DNA of 64,000 bases from JAYSYM01 sp964543475 (GTDB lineage Bacteria; Bdellovibrionota; Bdellovibrionia; Bdellovibrionales; JAMPXM01). This document shows positions 17,135 to 25,651 of this stretch, piece after piece. Position 1 is the first letter of the stretch. The number at the start of each line of letters is the position of its first letter. The stretch spans positions 13,189-77,188 of the forward strand of contig CAZIYJ010000014.1 in the NCBI GenBank assembly GCA_964543475.1, given 5' to 3'. The notes below the pieces were generated by a model, which had not been told where the DNA came from, made no database searches, and saw nothing but the letters and a program-made list of their open reading frames with translations. A program made the position numbers and the translations under genes.

Positions 17135-18454
17135 ATGAAATCTAGCGTTGTGAACGTCTCTTCACTCGAACGCAAACTCAATATTCAGGTGCCGGCAAAA
17201 GAAGTACAAGAAGCTTTTGATCGCGCTTTTAAAGGAATTCAACAACACGTTGAAGTTAAGGGATTCCGTAAAGGCAAAGCCCCAATCACTACCATTCGCT
17301 CAATGTACGGCGACCGCGTGAAACAAGACGTCATTAACGATCTAGTTCAAAAGAGCTACGCTTCAGCAGTTACTGAACACTCACTTGAGCCAATCAGCTA
17401 TCCAGCTATCGAGTTCGACGAAATCGACTCAGCAAAAGATTTCAGCTTTACAGCTGAGTTCGAAGTGCGACCTGAGATCAAAGATCCCAAAATTGATGGC
17501 CTCACTGTGAAAAAAGAGAAGTATGTAATCAACGAAGAGATGGTCGACAAGACGATCGATGACATTCGTGCAAGCCGAGCTGAAACAACTCCGGTACTTG
17601 AAAATCGTGCAGCACAAATTGGTGACATTGCGACGATTGATTTCGAAGGAATGCTTTTGACAGGTCCCCTCGAAAACGGCTCAGGGAAAGATTTCGATCT
17701 TGAGCTTGGCGGAAACCAATTCATTCCGGGCTTTGAAGAAAATGTTGCGGGAATGACCATCGGCCAAACAAAAGACGTTTCGATTGCTTTCCCCGAGGAC
17801 TATCACGTTAAAGAATTGGCCGGAAAGCCAGTCACTTTCAAAACAAATCTCAAAGGTCTAAAGAAAAAGTCTCTTCCTGAGTTGAACGATACTTTCGTAC
17901 AAAGCTTAGGTGGAGAATATAAAGATCTTGAAGCATTAAAAAAAGCCATTCGCGATGATTTCGAAAAACGTGAAGCGAAGCGAATCAACGAAGAATTCCG
18001 CAATCGCTTAATGAGAGCTGTCGTTGAGAAAAATCCTGTTGAAGTGCCTAAGACACTTTTAATTGAACAGAAAAAAGCATTAGTTGAAGATTTCAAACAA
18101 CGTTTGAAGCAACAAGGAATGGATGAATCTGCATTCGCTGAGTACAAAGACAAGTGGGATGCTGACTTTAATCAAACTGCTACATTCATGATTCAGTCGA
18201 GCTTTATTAGCGACTCACTTGCTCGGTCGAACAACTTGTACGCAACTGAAGCAGACTTCACTCAGAAGCTTCAAGAATATGCGGTCGAAACAGGTCTAGA
18301 GCATTCGCGAATCAAAGAATTCTACACAGACAAAGATCGCCGCTCGAAGTTGATGTATCAAATCACTGAAGAGAAAGTGGTTAACTTCCTCACTGAAAAA
18401 GTGAAGATTCAAGAAGTCGAAAAGAAAGAGCTCGGAGAAGAAGCTCAGAGCTAG
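17135..18454 (+). CDS. tig: Trigger factor
   Basis: A 439-residue trigger factor, the ribosome-associated chaperone and peptidyl-prolyl isomerase. The N-terminal ribosome-binding domain has the docking signature FKGIQQHVEVKGFRKGKAP (about residues 31-50, FRKGKAP matching the canonical loop). The FKBP-like domain lies at about 165-250 (GDIATIDFEGML, PGFEENVAGMTIGQ). The C-terminal chaperone domain is helical and charged. GGAG precedes the ATG by seven bases. It is followed by a hairpin at 18482-18507. It is isolated from clpP-clpX-lon, with which it is usually clustered. Confidence 0.97.
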   Translation: MKSSVVNVSSLERKLNIQVPAKEVQEAFDRAFKGIQQHVEVKGFRKGKAPITTIRSMYGDRVKQDVINDLVQKSYASAVTEHSLEPISYPAIEFDEIDSAKDFSFTAEFEVRPEIKDPKIDGLTVKKEKYVINEEMVDKTIDDIRASRAETTPVLENRAAQIGDIATIDFEGMLLTGPLENGSGKDFDLELGGNQFIPGFEENVAGMTIGQTKDVSIAFPEDYHVKELAGKPVTFKTNLKGLKKKSLPELNDTFVQSLGGEYKDLEALKKAIRDDFEKREAKRINEEFRNRLMRAVVEKNPVEVPKTLLIEQKKALVEDFKQRLKQQGMDESAFAEYKDKWDADFNQTATFMIQSSFISDSLARSNNLYATEADFTQKLQEYAVETGLEHSRIKEFYTDKDRRSKLMYQITEEKVVNFLTEKVKIQEVEKKELGEEAQS

Positions 18455-18481
18455 TTCGATTGTCTAACGTTCAAACTCTGT

Positions 18482-18507
18482 AGAGCGGAAATTGTCATTT
18501 CCGCTCT
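18482..18507 (+). terminator. Hairpin after tig
   Basis: An 11 bp perfect stem AGAGCGGAAAT/ATTTCCGCTCT with a TGTC loop lies 28 bp past the tig stop. No U-run follows, so it is a probable but non-canonical terminator or mRNA 3'-end stabiliser. Confidence 0.6.
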
Positions 18508-18575
18508 CAAAACCAATTTAAAAGCTTTAATAGGGTCTATGGCTTGCAAAAACGTACTTCTGCTGAGAGGTCCGT

Positions 18576-19838
18576 ATGTTGGCTAAGTACACTATTTTAT
18601 TCCTTTTATTTATCTTAAGCCCACATGCTCATGCGGACTTCTGTTCGGCAATTTTCAAACAGCTCCCTGCCCATGTTAAAACCGACGCTGTCGAGCAAAT
18701 GATTACTTGGGAGCAAACGTCGAACACAGCCCGTTGGCACAAAGACGAACAGCTCACTCCCATTGAAGTAGCAACTTTACCAAGACTTTCTGTCGTCGTG
18801 CATGCAGCAGAAGATACACCAAAACACCTTGTAAAATACTTTGCAGGTTTTTTTACGGCTCGTTTTCCGCGACATCCTTACAACGAAGACCGATCGGTAC
18901 CGTATTCTAGACTAAAAGCAAAACATTTCATCCCGGCTAAATTTTCGGCTTCACGTTCCATGTTCATCCGTGATCCATCACTTGAGGGGTTTTTCTCTAT
19001 AAAAATGCCGACGAACAAACCTCATAAGGATGCGGCTGCCCAGTCTGGAAAATCGGACTTGAGAAATTCTGTCATTATTTCGCGACGACGTTCGGTAATG
19101 ATCGCATCTCTTGATAAGCAGTTTGGTCTTGATCCAAAGTTTGAAGTGCTCACCGATAAATTATCTATTTCTGATCGTTTCACAGGGAATGGATATGTCA
19201 TTCGCGATCTCACCCCGCTTACTAACGGAAATTATTTTTTACCTGCGTTCAGTGTTCCGTATGCTGGTCGTGAAATCGCAAAGCATCTTGATGTGCCATT
19301 TGAATCTTTGTGGAGTGAGCACTGGGCTGCAAGCTTAGGCGAGTCAAAAGCAAAACTGCTTCTTCGCTATGGGCTCGAAATGAAAACGCCAAATGCGCAG
19401 AACATGTTGATTGAGCTTGATCCAAAACTCATTCCTACTGGTCGCATGTTCTTCCGTGATATCAGCGACTCTTCTTTTGTCGGTCCAATTGCAGAATCGC
19501 TTGGATTAGAAAAATTGGTGAAAGCCGATCGAGCCCGATCTTATACAGTTAAAGACTATCTTAAACCCAATTGGGAAAACTCGGTTTGGCAGATGGATGA
19601 AGGTGGCGTCTCTGCAGATCTGTCTCATCAGTGGGGCAAGGCCCACGACAAAGCTTACCAAGACACCATCTTGCGAGAACTTTCTCGAACTTCGACTTGG
19701 AGCTTTAACAAAGGTCTGAAGTTCACGAGCCAATACACCCTCCTGGATTGGCTAAAGAGTCCGGCCGGAAGCCATGCACTTTCAAAATATCATGAGCTTC
19801 TACGTGAAGAAAATCGGAAAGGCATGGCAGTACAATGA
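18576..19838 (+). CDS. Secreted IucA/IucC-like protein (tentative)
   Basis: A 420-residue protein with a strong signal peptide (LAKYTILFLLFILSPHAHADF, cleavage near AHA). The mature protein has segments that recall IucA/IucC-type siderophore synthetases: FFSIKMPTNK near residue 140, then RYGLEMKTPNAQNMLIE near 265 and GRMFFRDISDSSF near 290, which parallel the YG-E-H-QN and RD motifs of that family. The family is cytoplasmic and ATP-dependent, so a signal peptide is surprising. The canonical EaHxQN is altered to EMKTPNAQN. GAGAGG lies five bases before the ATG. Its stop overlaps the start of the next gene by 4 bp, so the pair is coupled. The assignment is from recalled motifs. Confidence 0.45.
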   Translation: MLAKYTILFLLFILSPHAHADFCSAIFKQLPAHVKTDAVEQMITWEQTSNTARWHKDEQLTPIEVATLPRLSVVVHAAEDTPKHLVKYFAGFFTARFPRHPYNEDRSVPYSRLKAKHFIPAKFSASRSMFIRDPSLEGFFSIKMPTNKPHKDAAAQSGKSDLRNSVIISRRRSVMIASLDKQFGLDPKFEVLTDKLSISDRFTGNGYVIRDLTPLTNGNYFLPAFSVPYAGREIAKHLDVPFESLWSEHWAASLGESKAKLLLRYGLEMKTPNAQNMLIELDPKLIPTGRMFFRDISDSSFVGPIAESLGLEKLVKADRARSYTVKDYLKPNWENSVWQMDEGGVSADLSHQWGKAHDKAYQDTILRELSRTSTWSFNKGLKFTSQYTLLDWLKSPAGSHALSKYHELLREENRKGMAVQ

Positions 19839-20986
19839 TAAAGACTCACACAAGAATACTTATCGTTGTCATCTTCTTATCAATAGGCTCGCAAGCGCAC
19901 GCCTATCCCGCATGTTTTGCTAAGTTAATTAAGTTTGCAGATATTTTTAAACGAGCCCATGTTCCAACTATTTCGGAATCAACTTTCGGGCCCGAATTTA
20001 CATTTACGAATCAAACTCTTGTGAATGAAGGAAATAAGGCTTTAAGCGAAGCAATTGCCTCTGGCAGAGGAGCGGCTTCTGCTTTAAAAACAAAATTTAA
20101 CACTGAAAAGTATGAGGCATTTAAGGAAATTTTAATTTCAAGGTGCAAAGCTCGCAAAGACTGCTCGACTTCGATTGGATATGACAAGCACGGCGAAAAT
20201 GTTCGCGTTACGTATCGAGATGGGTGGTACTTCGAAGTCGGAATCGACATGTGTGTGATCGAGACTCAAACAAAGCCTGGCCGCATTGCCGACTTCGTCT
20301 TCAATAAAAAACGTCTTGAAAAAGATTTGTGGAAAGTGGCAGAGTCTCTCGATCTTCGCCCTCATAGCCGCGCAGGACAGGGGCATGTTCATATTGGCTT
20401 AAACGCATTTGATCATGATCCGGTAGTGCTCAGAAATTTCTTTGTTGATTACGCAAACCACCCTGAGGTGGCATTTGGTGCTCTCGGAAACCACCTACTT
20501 AACAGTCCACCTATAGCAGCACTAAAACCAGAGCAGAGATCAGGTTTAAAGTTAGCGCTAGCTGAGTTTGATGCAGCAGAAGCGAAAAGTATTCCCCAGT
20601 TTGTTCGCTTGATTCATAAATACGTCTACACTTCAACTACCGCTGAAAGCTGGGGAGGCGCTGACTATTACCATGCGATTCGCCTTAAGCGCTCTCTGAC
20701 GATTAATGATGCGTCGACTGTTGAGATTAGAGCGTTTCGTCCACAAGCTACGGTTGATGAATTCGTTTTGCAGATTGAGTTGATTCAGGCTCGAATCAAC
20801 TATCTCAAAAGCAAACCACTTAGCGAATATATTGAAACGTCTCGGTATGAATATAGTCCGCAAGAAGTAGTAAACGGATTTCACAAATACGTGACTGAGA
20901 CTGGTTTAAATTGGGATAAGTACAAAGTACTTCTCCCGCCCAACCTTAAGAATATAAAAGTCACTGACGATTCGATCCGGCGCTAA
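19835..20986 (+). CDS. Secreted amidoligase-like (GS-fold) protein
   Basis: A 383-residue protein with a signal peptide (RILIVVIFLSIGSQAHAYP). Motifs match putative amidoligases of the glutamine-synthetase fold (PF12224-like). These are FGPEFTFTN near residue 50 (canonical GxExEF, second Glu replaced by Thr), FEVGIDMCVIETQTKPG near 135, GQGHVHIGL near 188 and TVEIRAFRPQ near 295. Amidoligases form peptide-type bonds with ATP, which makes export puzzling. The protein may be repurposed or act on envelope material. It is coupled to the IucA/IucC-like gene (ATGA overlap), and its stop codon overlaps that of convergent ctpA. Confidence 0.5.
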   Translation: MIKTHTRILIVVIFLSIGSQAHAYPACFAKLIKFADIFKRAHVPTISESTFGPEFTFTNQTLVNEGNKALSEAIASGRGAASALKTKFNTEKYEAFKEILISRCKARKDCSTSIGYDKHGENVRVTYRDGWYFEVGIDMCVIETQTKPGRIADFVFNKKRLEKDLWKVAESLDLRPHSRAGQGHVHIGLNAFDHDPVVLRNFFVDYANHPEVAFGALGNHLLNSPPIAALKPEQRSGLKLALAEFDAAEAKSIPQFVRLIHKYVYTSTTAESWGGADYYHAIRLKRSLTINDASTVEIRAFRPQATVDEFVLQIELIQARINYLKSKPLSEYIETSRYEYSPQEVVNGFHKYVTETGLNWDKYKVLLPPNLKNIKVTDDSIRR

Positions 20987-22572
20987 GGCGCTGGAGTTGC
21001 TGCCGGCGTGGCTGCTGGTTTCACACCTTTTCCTGGCGGAACTAGCAATTTCTTCGGAGCCTGCTTTTTCATCTTAAGAACTTCATTCTTAGAAGGCTTA
21101 ACTGCTGTCGGCTGTTCGGCAGCTGACTTAGCAGGAGAAGTTTGCGCTGGTTGCGCTGCTGCATTCGGACCAGAAGCACTAGCTTCAGGAATTCCGAAGT
21201 TACGCATAACTTTCCACGCTTTCAAATAGTTGTAGGCTTGGAGCACCTGGAAATCTTCAGCTAAAATTTTATCTCGCGGCGATAAATTTTTTGAGCTCTT
21301 GTCCTTTTGATTCCACCACGCTGTTGGATCACCAGAGTTTTTGCCGTTCGCTTTATCTTCAGCCTCTTTGGTTCCGAGTAAGTGGCCAGAGATATCTTGT
21401 TCGCGACGAACATCTCTTTTTATTACGGCCTTCTTAAACGCCTCATTATCGACATCATCAATCACTACATCTGGCTTAATTCCCTCAGCTTGGATCGACT
21501 TGCCGCTTGGAGTGTAATAGCGAGCGACGGTTAATTTTAAACCTGAGCCGTCTCCAAGTTTTACAACCGATTGTACAGATCCCTTGCCGAACGTCGTTTG
21601 GCCCATCACGAGCGCCCGCTTATTATCCTGAAGTGCGCCGGCGACAATCTCACTCGCGGATGCAGAATATTCGTTAACTAAAACGATGATTGGATAATTT
21701 GGGTTAGTCTTATCTTTCTTTGCATAGACGACTTCTTTTTCTTTTTGATTTCGACCGATCGTACTTACGATCACGCCGCTCTCGAGGAACATGTCACTGA
21801 TCTTTACCGCCTGATCAAGAAGTCCTCCCGGGTTTCGCCGTAAGTCCATGATAATTCCACGGACATCTTGGCCTGGGCTATTGGCGGTGTGAATCTTCAA
21901 CATCTTCTCAAGCTCAGTTGCGGTGTTTTCAATAAAGCTTGTTAAGCGAATGTATCCATAGCCTTCCCCAAGATCGGTGTACTTAACAGATTTAACTTTC
22001 ACTACTCCGCGCGTGATTGGAATTTCTTTTGGCTTTTCAAATCCTTCTCTAAAAATATTTAAGCGAACGGTTGTGCCGTTTTTGCCGCGAAGCTTTTGAG
22101 CAGCTTCGGCAAGACTTAAACCTTTAGTACTAAAGCCATCGATATCGACAACTTTATCACCGGCCTGAATGCCTGCAGCCCATGCAGGAGTATCTTCGAT
22201 CGGAGAAATAATTGTTAGAATATCGTTTTGCAGAGTGATTTCGATACCGAGACCACCAAATTCTCCGCTCGTCTCACTTTCAAATTCTTTATAAATTTCT
22301 GGAGGCATAAAGTTCGTGTGCGGATCTAACTCTGCGAGCATCCCTTTGATTGCGCCGTAGATAAGCTTTTTAGTATCAACAGTTTCTACATAGTACTGTT
22401 GAACCAAATTAAGTACCTTCGTGAAAATTTGAAGCTCTTGATACCGCTCATCTGCATAAGCGATCACTGAATTTGAAGTGAAGCTCCCGGCTACCAGCCC
22501 ACCTAATCCCAAAACGATCAAGAAAACGAAAATGATCAGAGGTCGCAGTGGGCGAATGAAAGACTTTTTCAT
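20983..22572 (-). CDS. ctpA: C-terminal processing peptidase (S41)
   Basis: A 529-residue S41 carboxyl-terminal protease, anchored or exported by an N-terminal hydrophobic segment (PLIIFVFLIVLGLGGLVAG). A PDZ domain spans about 95-185 (GGLGIEI, AGDKVVDIDG). The Ser-Lys dyad is Ser305 (YSASASEIVAGAL) and Lys330 (TTFGKGSVQS), 25 residues apart as in known CTPs. The C-terminus is a Pro/Ala/Lys-rich low-complexity tail (about 450-529). It is the last gene of ftsE-ftsX-envC-ctpA, with a 4 bp ATGA overlap to envC. CTPs process periplasmic proteins and, in several bacteria, control peptidoglycan hydrolases, which fits the context. Confidence 0.93.
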   Translation of the reverse strand: MKKSFIRPLRPLIIFVFLIVLGLGGLVAGSFTSNSVIAYADERYQELQIFTKVLNLVQQYYVETVDTKKLIYGAIKGMLAELDPHTNFMPPEIYKEFESETSGEFGGLGIEITLQNDILTIISPIEDTPAWAAGIQAGDKVVDIDGFSTKGLSLAEAAQKLRGKNGTTVRLNIFREGFEKPKEIPITRGVVKVKSVKYTDLGEGYGYIRLTSFIENTATELEKMLKIHTANSPGQDVRGIIMDLRRNPGGLLDQAVKISDMFLESGVIVSTIGRNQKEKEVVYAKKDKTNPNYPIIVLVNEYSASASEIVAGALQDNKRALVMGQTTFGKGSVQSVVKLGDGSGLKLTVARYYTPSGKSIQAEGIKPDVVIDDVDNEAFKKAVIKRDVRREQDISGHLLGTKEAEDKANGKNSGDPTAWWNQKDKSSKNLSPRDKILAEDFQVLQAYNYLKAWKVMRNFGIPEASASGPNAAAQPAQTSPAKSAAEQPTAVKPSKNEVLKMKKQAPKKLLVPPGKGVKPAATPAATPAP

Positions 22573-23702
22573 AACGAAGGAACTCCTTGATGGGCCGAGA
22601 TGTTGAAAGCTTGTGATTTTATCCAGTTACGAGGATTTTCAGGTTCAGAGAAATGACGAATTTCGAAATAGATACCAGAACCAGATTTATTTGTCCGGCT
22701 CGTGGCTTGTCCAATCGAAGTGCCCTTTTTTATTTGATCGCCGCGTTTAACCGCAGAATTCTTCACTTGCGCGTAGACGGTGTAATAATGGTCGCCATGA
22801 TCGACGATCACCGTGTTGCCATAACCAGGAAGCCATCCGCTATGTGCAATTTCGCCGTCAAAAACCGCCTGAACTTTGCTGCCTTCAAGAGACGATATTT
22901 GCCAGCCCTTGTGGCCAAGTTGAGTTTTAAATTTTGGATCAGAAATAATTCCGAATCCTTGCAGTAGATATCCCTCAACCGGAAGATCTAGCTCGCCCTT
23001 TTTTTCGAAGAACGAAGGTCTTAAGAATGCGATGAGCTCTCGATCTGCAGCCGTCTCGTCGCTGGGTCTAAGACTCTTAAGTTGATTCAGTTGTTTTGCG
23101 TATCGCTTTTCAAGTTGAGAAATTACTTTAGTTTTTGATTTGTACTCGCCAATCAATGCCCGCTCTTTTTCTTTAATCTCGGATTGCACTGCAATGTACT
23201 TCGTCACAACTGATTTAAGCTTTAATTTTTCGCCCGAAAGGGCTGCAAGCTTTGCCTGATAAGATTTAATCTGATCATAGTCACGCGATGTAATGATCTT
23301 TAGGTACTTCATGGCCTGATCAACATCATGACCTGAATTTTGCGAGAAGATAAGTGCCAACACTCCTTCGCCAGAGAGACGATAAAGCGCTCGGATCCTT
23401 GCTCGTAATGATTTTTTATCAGCGACTAATTCTGCTTCAAGTTCAGTAATTTTTTGCGCTGTCTGTTTTGCTTTGTTGTCAGCATCGAGCATGCGGTCAA
23501 CGGCGCGACCCTTTTCTTGGGCAATTTTTTTAATCTTTTGGTTCACAGAATAAAGTGCCGCTAAAACTTTTCTCTTCTGTTCTTCTGTTGCGAGTAAGGC
23601 CTCTTTGCGATCCTGATACTTTTCTACCAAAGCAGTATCGCTGGCACTCGCTGAGGCCGCAGAAAGTGAAATTAGAACTGCAAGAGAAAGACTTTTTATC
23701 AA
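22569..23702 (-). CDS. envC: EnvC-like murein hydrolase activator
   Basis: A 377-residue periplasmic protein: signal peptide (LSLAVLISLSAASASA), two long coiled-coil segments (about 25-110 and 140-210) and a C-terminal LytM/M23 domain (about 240-365). The M23 zinc ligands are lost. HxxxD reads HKGWQ (Gln268), the HxH histidine is replaced in YAQ (Gln312), and the final His is Tyr345 (IYFEIR). That pattern is the hallmark of EnvC-type activators of cell-wall amidases rather than active peptidases. The start is TTG 23702, with GAGGA five bases upstream, overlapping the ftsX stop. Its position right after ftsEX supports the FtsEX-EnvC pathway at the division site. Confidence 0.88.
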   Translation of the reverse strand: MIKSLSLAVLISLSAASASASDTALVEKYQDRKEALLATEEQKRKVLAALYSVNQKIKKIAQEKGRAVDRMLDADNKAKQTAQKITELEAELVADKKSLRARIRALYRLSGEGVLALIFSQNSGHDVDQAMKYLKIITSRDYDQIKSYQAKLAALSGEKLKLKSVVTKYIAVQSEIKEKERALIGEYKSKTKVISQLEKRYAKQLNQLKSLRPSDETAADRELIAFLRPSFFEKKGELDLPVEGYLLQGFGIISDPKFKTQLGHKGWQISSLEGSKVQAVFDGEIAHSGWLPGYGNTVIVDHGDHYYTVYAQVKNSAVKRGDQIKKGTSIGQATSRTNKSGSGIYFEIRHFSEPENPRNWIKSQAFNISAHQGVPSL

Positions 23703-24613
23703 GCTCTTCCTCGTCTGCTAGCTGCCCAACCATCGTTAAGGCCTCTTACTGCGAAGTAGGCACCAGCTAAACCCACTGCTGCACCGAGAGCTAAAACCAA
23801 AAGCACCGTCATCAAACTTGCAAAACTTAGTATTTCGGTAAAGCGCATAAAGCCTAAGCTCTTGCTTAATACTTCAGTCGCAAATGAATACAGAGCAAAG
23901 TTTAAAGCAAGCGCTAGAGCCGCCGCCACGAAACCAATTAAGGCTCCCTCTACTAAAAATGGTGTGCGAATCATACTCTTAGTCGCGCCAACAAGCTCAA
24001 GAATCTCAACGTCTTCTCTGCGGACCGCAACTGATGCTCGGACTGCGTTCCCAACAATCATCAAGCCTCCGGCAAGTAACAATATTACGAGAGCCTGACC
24101 AAAGTTTGAAATCACTTTTGCAAACGTTGAGTAGTTACTTACCCAGCTCTGGCCATAAGAAACTTCTTCGATGCCTTCAAAGGATTTAATTGTTTCACTC
24201 ACTTCTCGAAGTTTGTCGGGCTTTGCGCCGCCGTTAAGGGTAATGCGAAAGCTTGCCGGAAATGGATTGGCGAAGTCTGAATCACTCAATAGGCCTGGCG
24301 CGTAACTTGCCATTTGTTCTTTAAAATTGGCAGTTGCCATATCTCGATCGAGATATTCTACTTTTGCAACTTCTGTAAGTTTTTGTAACTGACCTTTAAT
24401 CTTCTCAGTCATTGATTCGTCGCTTGCTTCATCAAGATAGGCAGTGACTTGAACTGATTCGCCCCAGCTTGATAGGACTCTGGTGAGATTTTCTGAAATA
24501 AGCATTGTGCAAACGATGACAGAGAAGGCTCCGCACAAAACTATCAGTGTTGAGAATTGAGTGCCGAAGTGATGTGTCCAGCTTCGCTGAATACTTTTGA
24601 AAATTGAATTCAT
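23699..24613 (-). CDS. ftsX: Cell division protein FtsX
   Basis: A 304-residue permease-like protein with one N-terminal transmembrane helix (FSTLIVLCGAFSVIVCTMLI), a periplasmic domain (about 45-165) that in this family binds EnvC-type proteins, and three C-terminal helices (ALVILLLAGGLMIVGN, ALIGFVAAALALALNFAL, FASLMTVLLVLALGAAVGL). The motif DVEILELVGATKSMIRTPFLVEG is typical of FtsX. With FtsE it forms the ATP-driven switch that activates periplasmic amidase activators. It overlaps ftsE and envC by 4 bp on either side, so all are co-translated. Confidence 0.93.
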   Translation of the reverse strand: MNSIFKSIQRSWTHHFGTQFSTLIVLCGAFSVIVCTMLISENLTRVLSSWGESVQVTAYLDEASDESMTEKIKGQLQKLTEVAKVEYLDRDMATANFKEQMASYAPGLLSDSDFANPFPASFRITLNGGAKPDKLREVSETIKSFEGIEEVSYGQSWVSNYSTFAKVISNFGQALVILLLAGGLMIVGNAVRASVAVRREDVEILELVGATKSMIRTPFLVEGALIGFVAAALALALNFALYSFATEVLSKSLGFMRFTEILSFASLMTVLLVLALGAAVGLAGAYFAVRGLNDGWAASRRGRA

Positions 24614-25263
24614 CGCAAGAATCCTTCTTTCAGTTCGATTCGGCGACGACCAGGCTTTGAGGCCACTAGCGAATGATCGTGAGTGGCAACAAATACTGTT
24701 GTTCCCTGAGCATTCACTCGCTCAAGCAAATCCATAATCTCAAGACTCAGCTGCGGATCTAAATTTCCGGTTGGCTCATCGGCGATCAATAAACCTGGTT
24801 GGTGAATCAGCGCGCGTGCAATTGCCACACGCTGCTGCTCACCACCAGAAAGTTGTTCTGGAAGGTGTTTACTTCGAAACAAAAGACCAACTTGGTCTAA
24901 CACATCGTTGACACGCTTTTGGATGAACGATTCTTTTTCGCGCTTGATCTCTAATGGAAGTGCTACGTTTTCAAAAACTGAACGATCTTTTAAAAGTTTG
25001 AAATCCTGAAATACAACGCCGATTTTTCTTCTGAAAAATGGCACTTCGTTTTCAGTAATCTCTGATAAGTCGTAACCGGCAACGCTCACTGCGCCTGAGG
25101 TTGGACGATCGAATGCAGAAATCATTCGAAAAAGCGTAGTTTTCCCTGCTCCGCTTGGGCCGGTTAGAAAAACAAATTCGCCTTTTTTGATTTCCAGATC
25201 AACGTTTGCAAGTGCATGAACGGGACCCGGATAAGTCTTATAAACATGAGAGAAATTTATCAT
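24610..25263 (-). CDS. ftsE: Cell division ATP-binding protein FtsE
   Basis: A 217-residue ABC ATPase. Walker A is GPSGAGKT (35-42), the ABC signature LSGGEQQRVAIARAL (about 138) and Walker B LLIADEPTGNLDP (about 158). The length and lack of extra domains match FtsE. It powers FtsX in the inner membrane. First gene of the ftsE-ftsX-envC-ctpA operon; a small conserved gene lies 19 bp upstream in the same direction and may belong to the same transcript. Confidence 0.94.
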   Translation of the reverse strand: MINFSHVYKTYPGPVHALANVDLEIKKGEFVFLTGPSGAGKTTLFRMISAFDRPTSGAVSVAGYDLSEITENEVPFFRRKIGVVFQDFKLLKDRSVFENVALPLEIKREKESFIQKRVNDVLDQVGLLFRSKHLPEQLSGGEQQRVAIARALIHQPGLLIADEPTGNLDPQLSLEIMDLLERVNAQGTTVFVATHDHSLVASKPGRRRIELKEGFLR

Positions 25264-25282
25264 TTCTCTATTGTAGTTCTGA

Positions 25283-25561
25283 TCAAAGAAGATGACCAGA
25301 AACGAGCTGGTCTAGAATTGTCTCGTGCTGCGCCTGGATTGCAGAAACCAAAGCTCGACGAAAAGCGAGTGAATCTATGTTAGACGATCGTAACACTTGC
25401 TCGGGCACGACTTCCGAATAGGGACTCTTCACACTCTTAACAATTCCGCCATTGCAATAGACTCGAGTAACTATAAAAGGGTTAGACACTCCCCAATCTT
25501 CAGTTTGGATATGATATTCGCTACCGCGAAAAAGAATGTCTGAATTGAAGCCTTTTTCCAT
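25283..25561 (-). CDS. Small conserved-looking protein
   Basis: A 92-residue soluble protein without signal peptide. It begins with a compact domain (SDILFRGSEYHIQTEDWG, then FIVTRVYCNGGIVKSVKSPYSEV) of a type seen in short uncharacterised proteins of Bdellovibrio and Myxococcus relatives; this is recalled, not computed. The C-terminal half is helical (FRRALVSAIQAQHETILDQL). It lies 19 bp upstream of ftsE and may open that operon. Confidence 0.6.
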   Translation of the reverse strand: MEKGFNSDILFRGSEYHIQTEDWGVSNPFIVTRVYCNGGIVKSVKSPYSEVVPEQVLRSSNIDSLAFRRALVSAIQAQHETILDQLVSGHLL

Positions 25562-25651
25562 ATGAAAACTGATTCTGAACGAGGCGTCTCATTTTGACAA
25601 TCGGCGTTTCAAGACTCTAAGCGAGCCTAGCCCATTCCGATAAGTTCCATA

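Noticed and set aside
17398..17760. 120-codon minus-strand ORF inside tig
   Set aside because: Low-complexity shadow of the FKBP-domain coding sequence.
18482..18507. CRISPR-like repeat
   Set aside because: Single hairpin without repeat-spacer periodicity; it is best read as a terminator-like stem.
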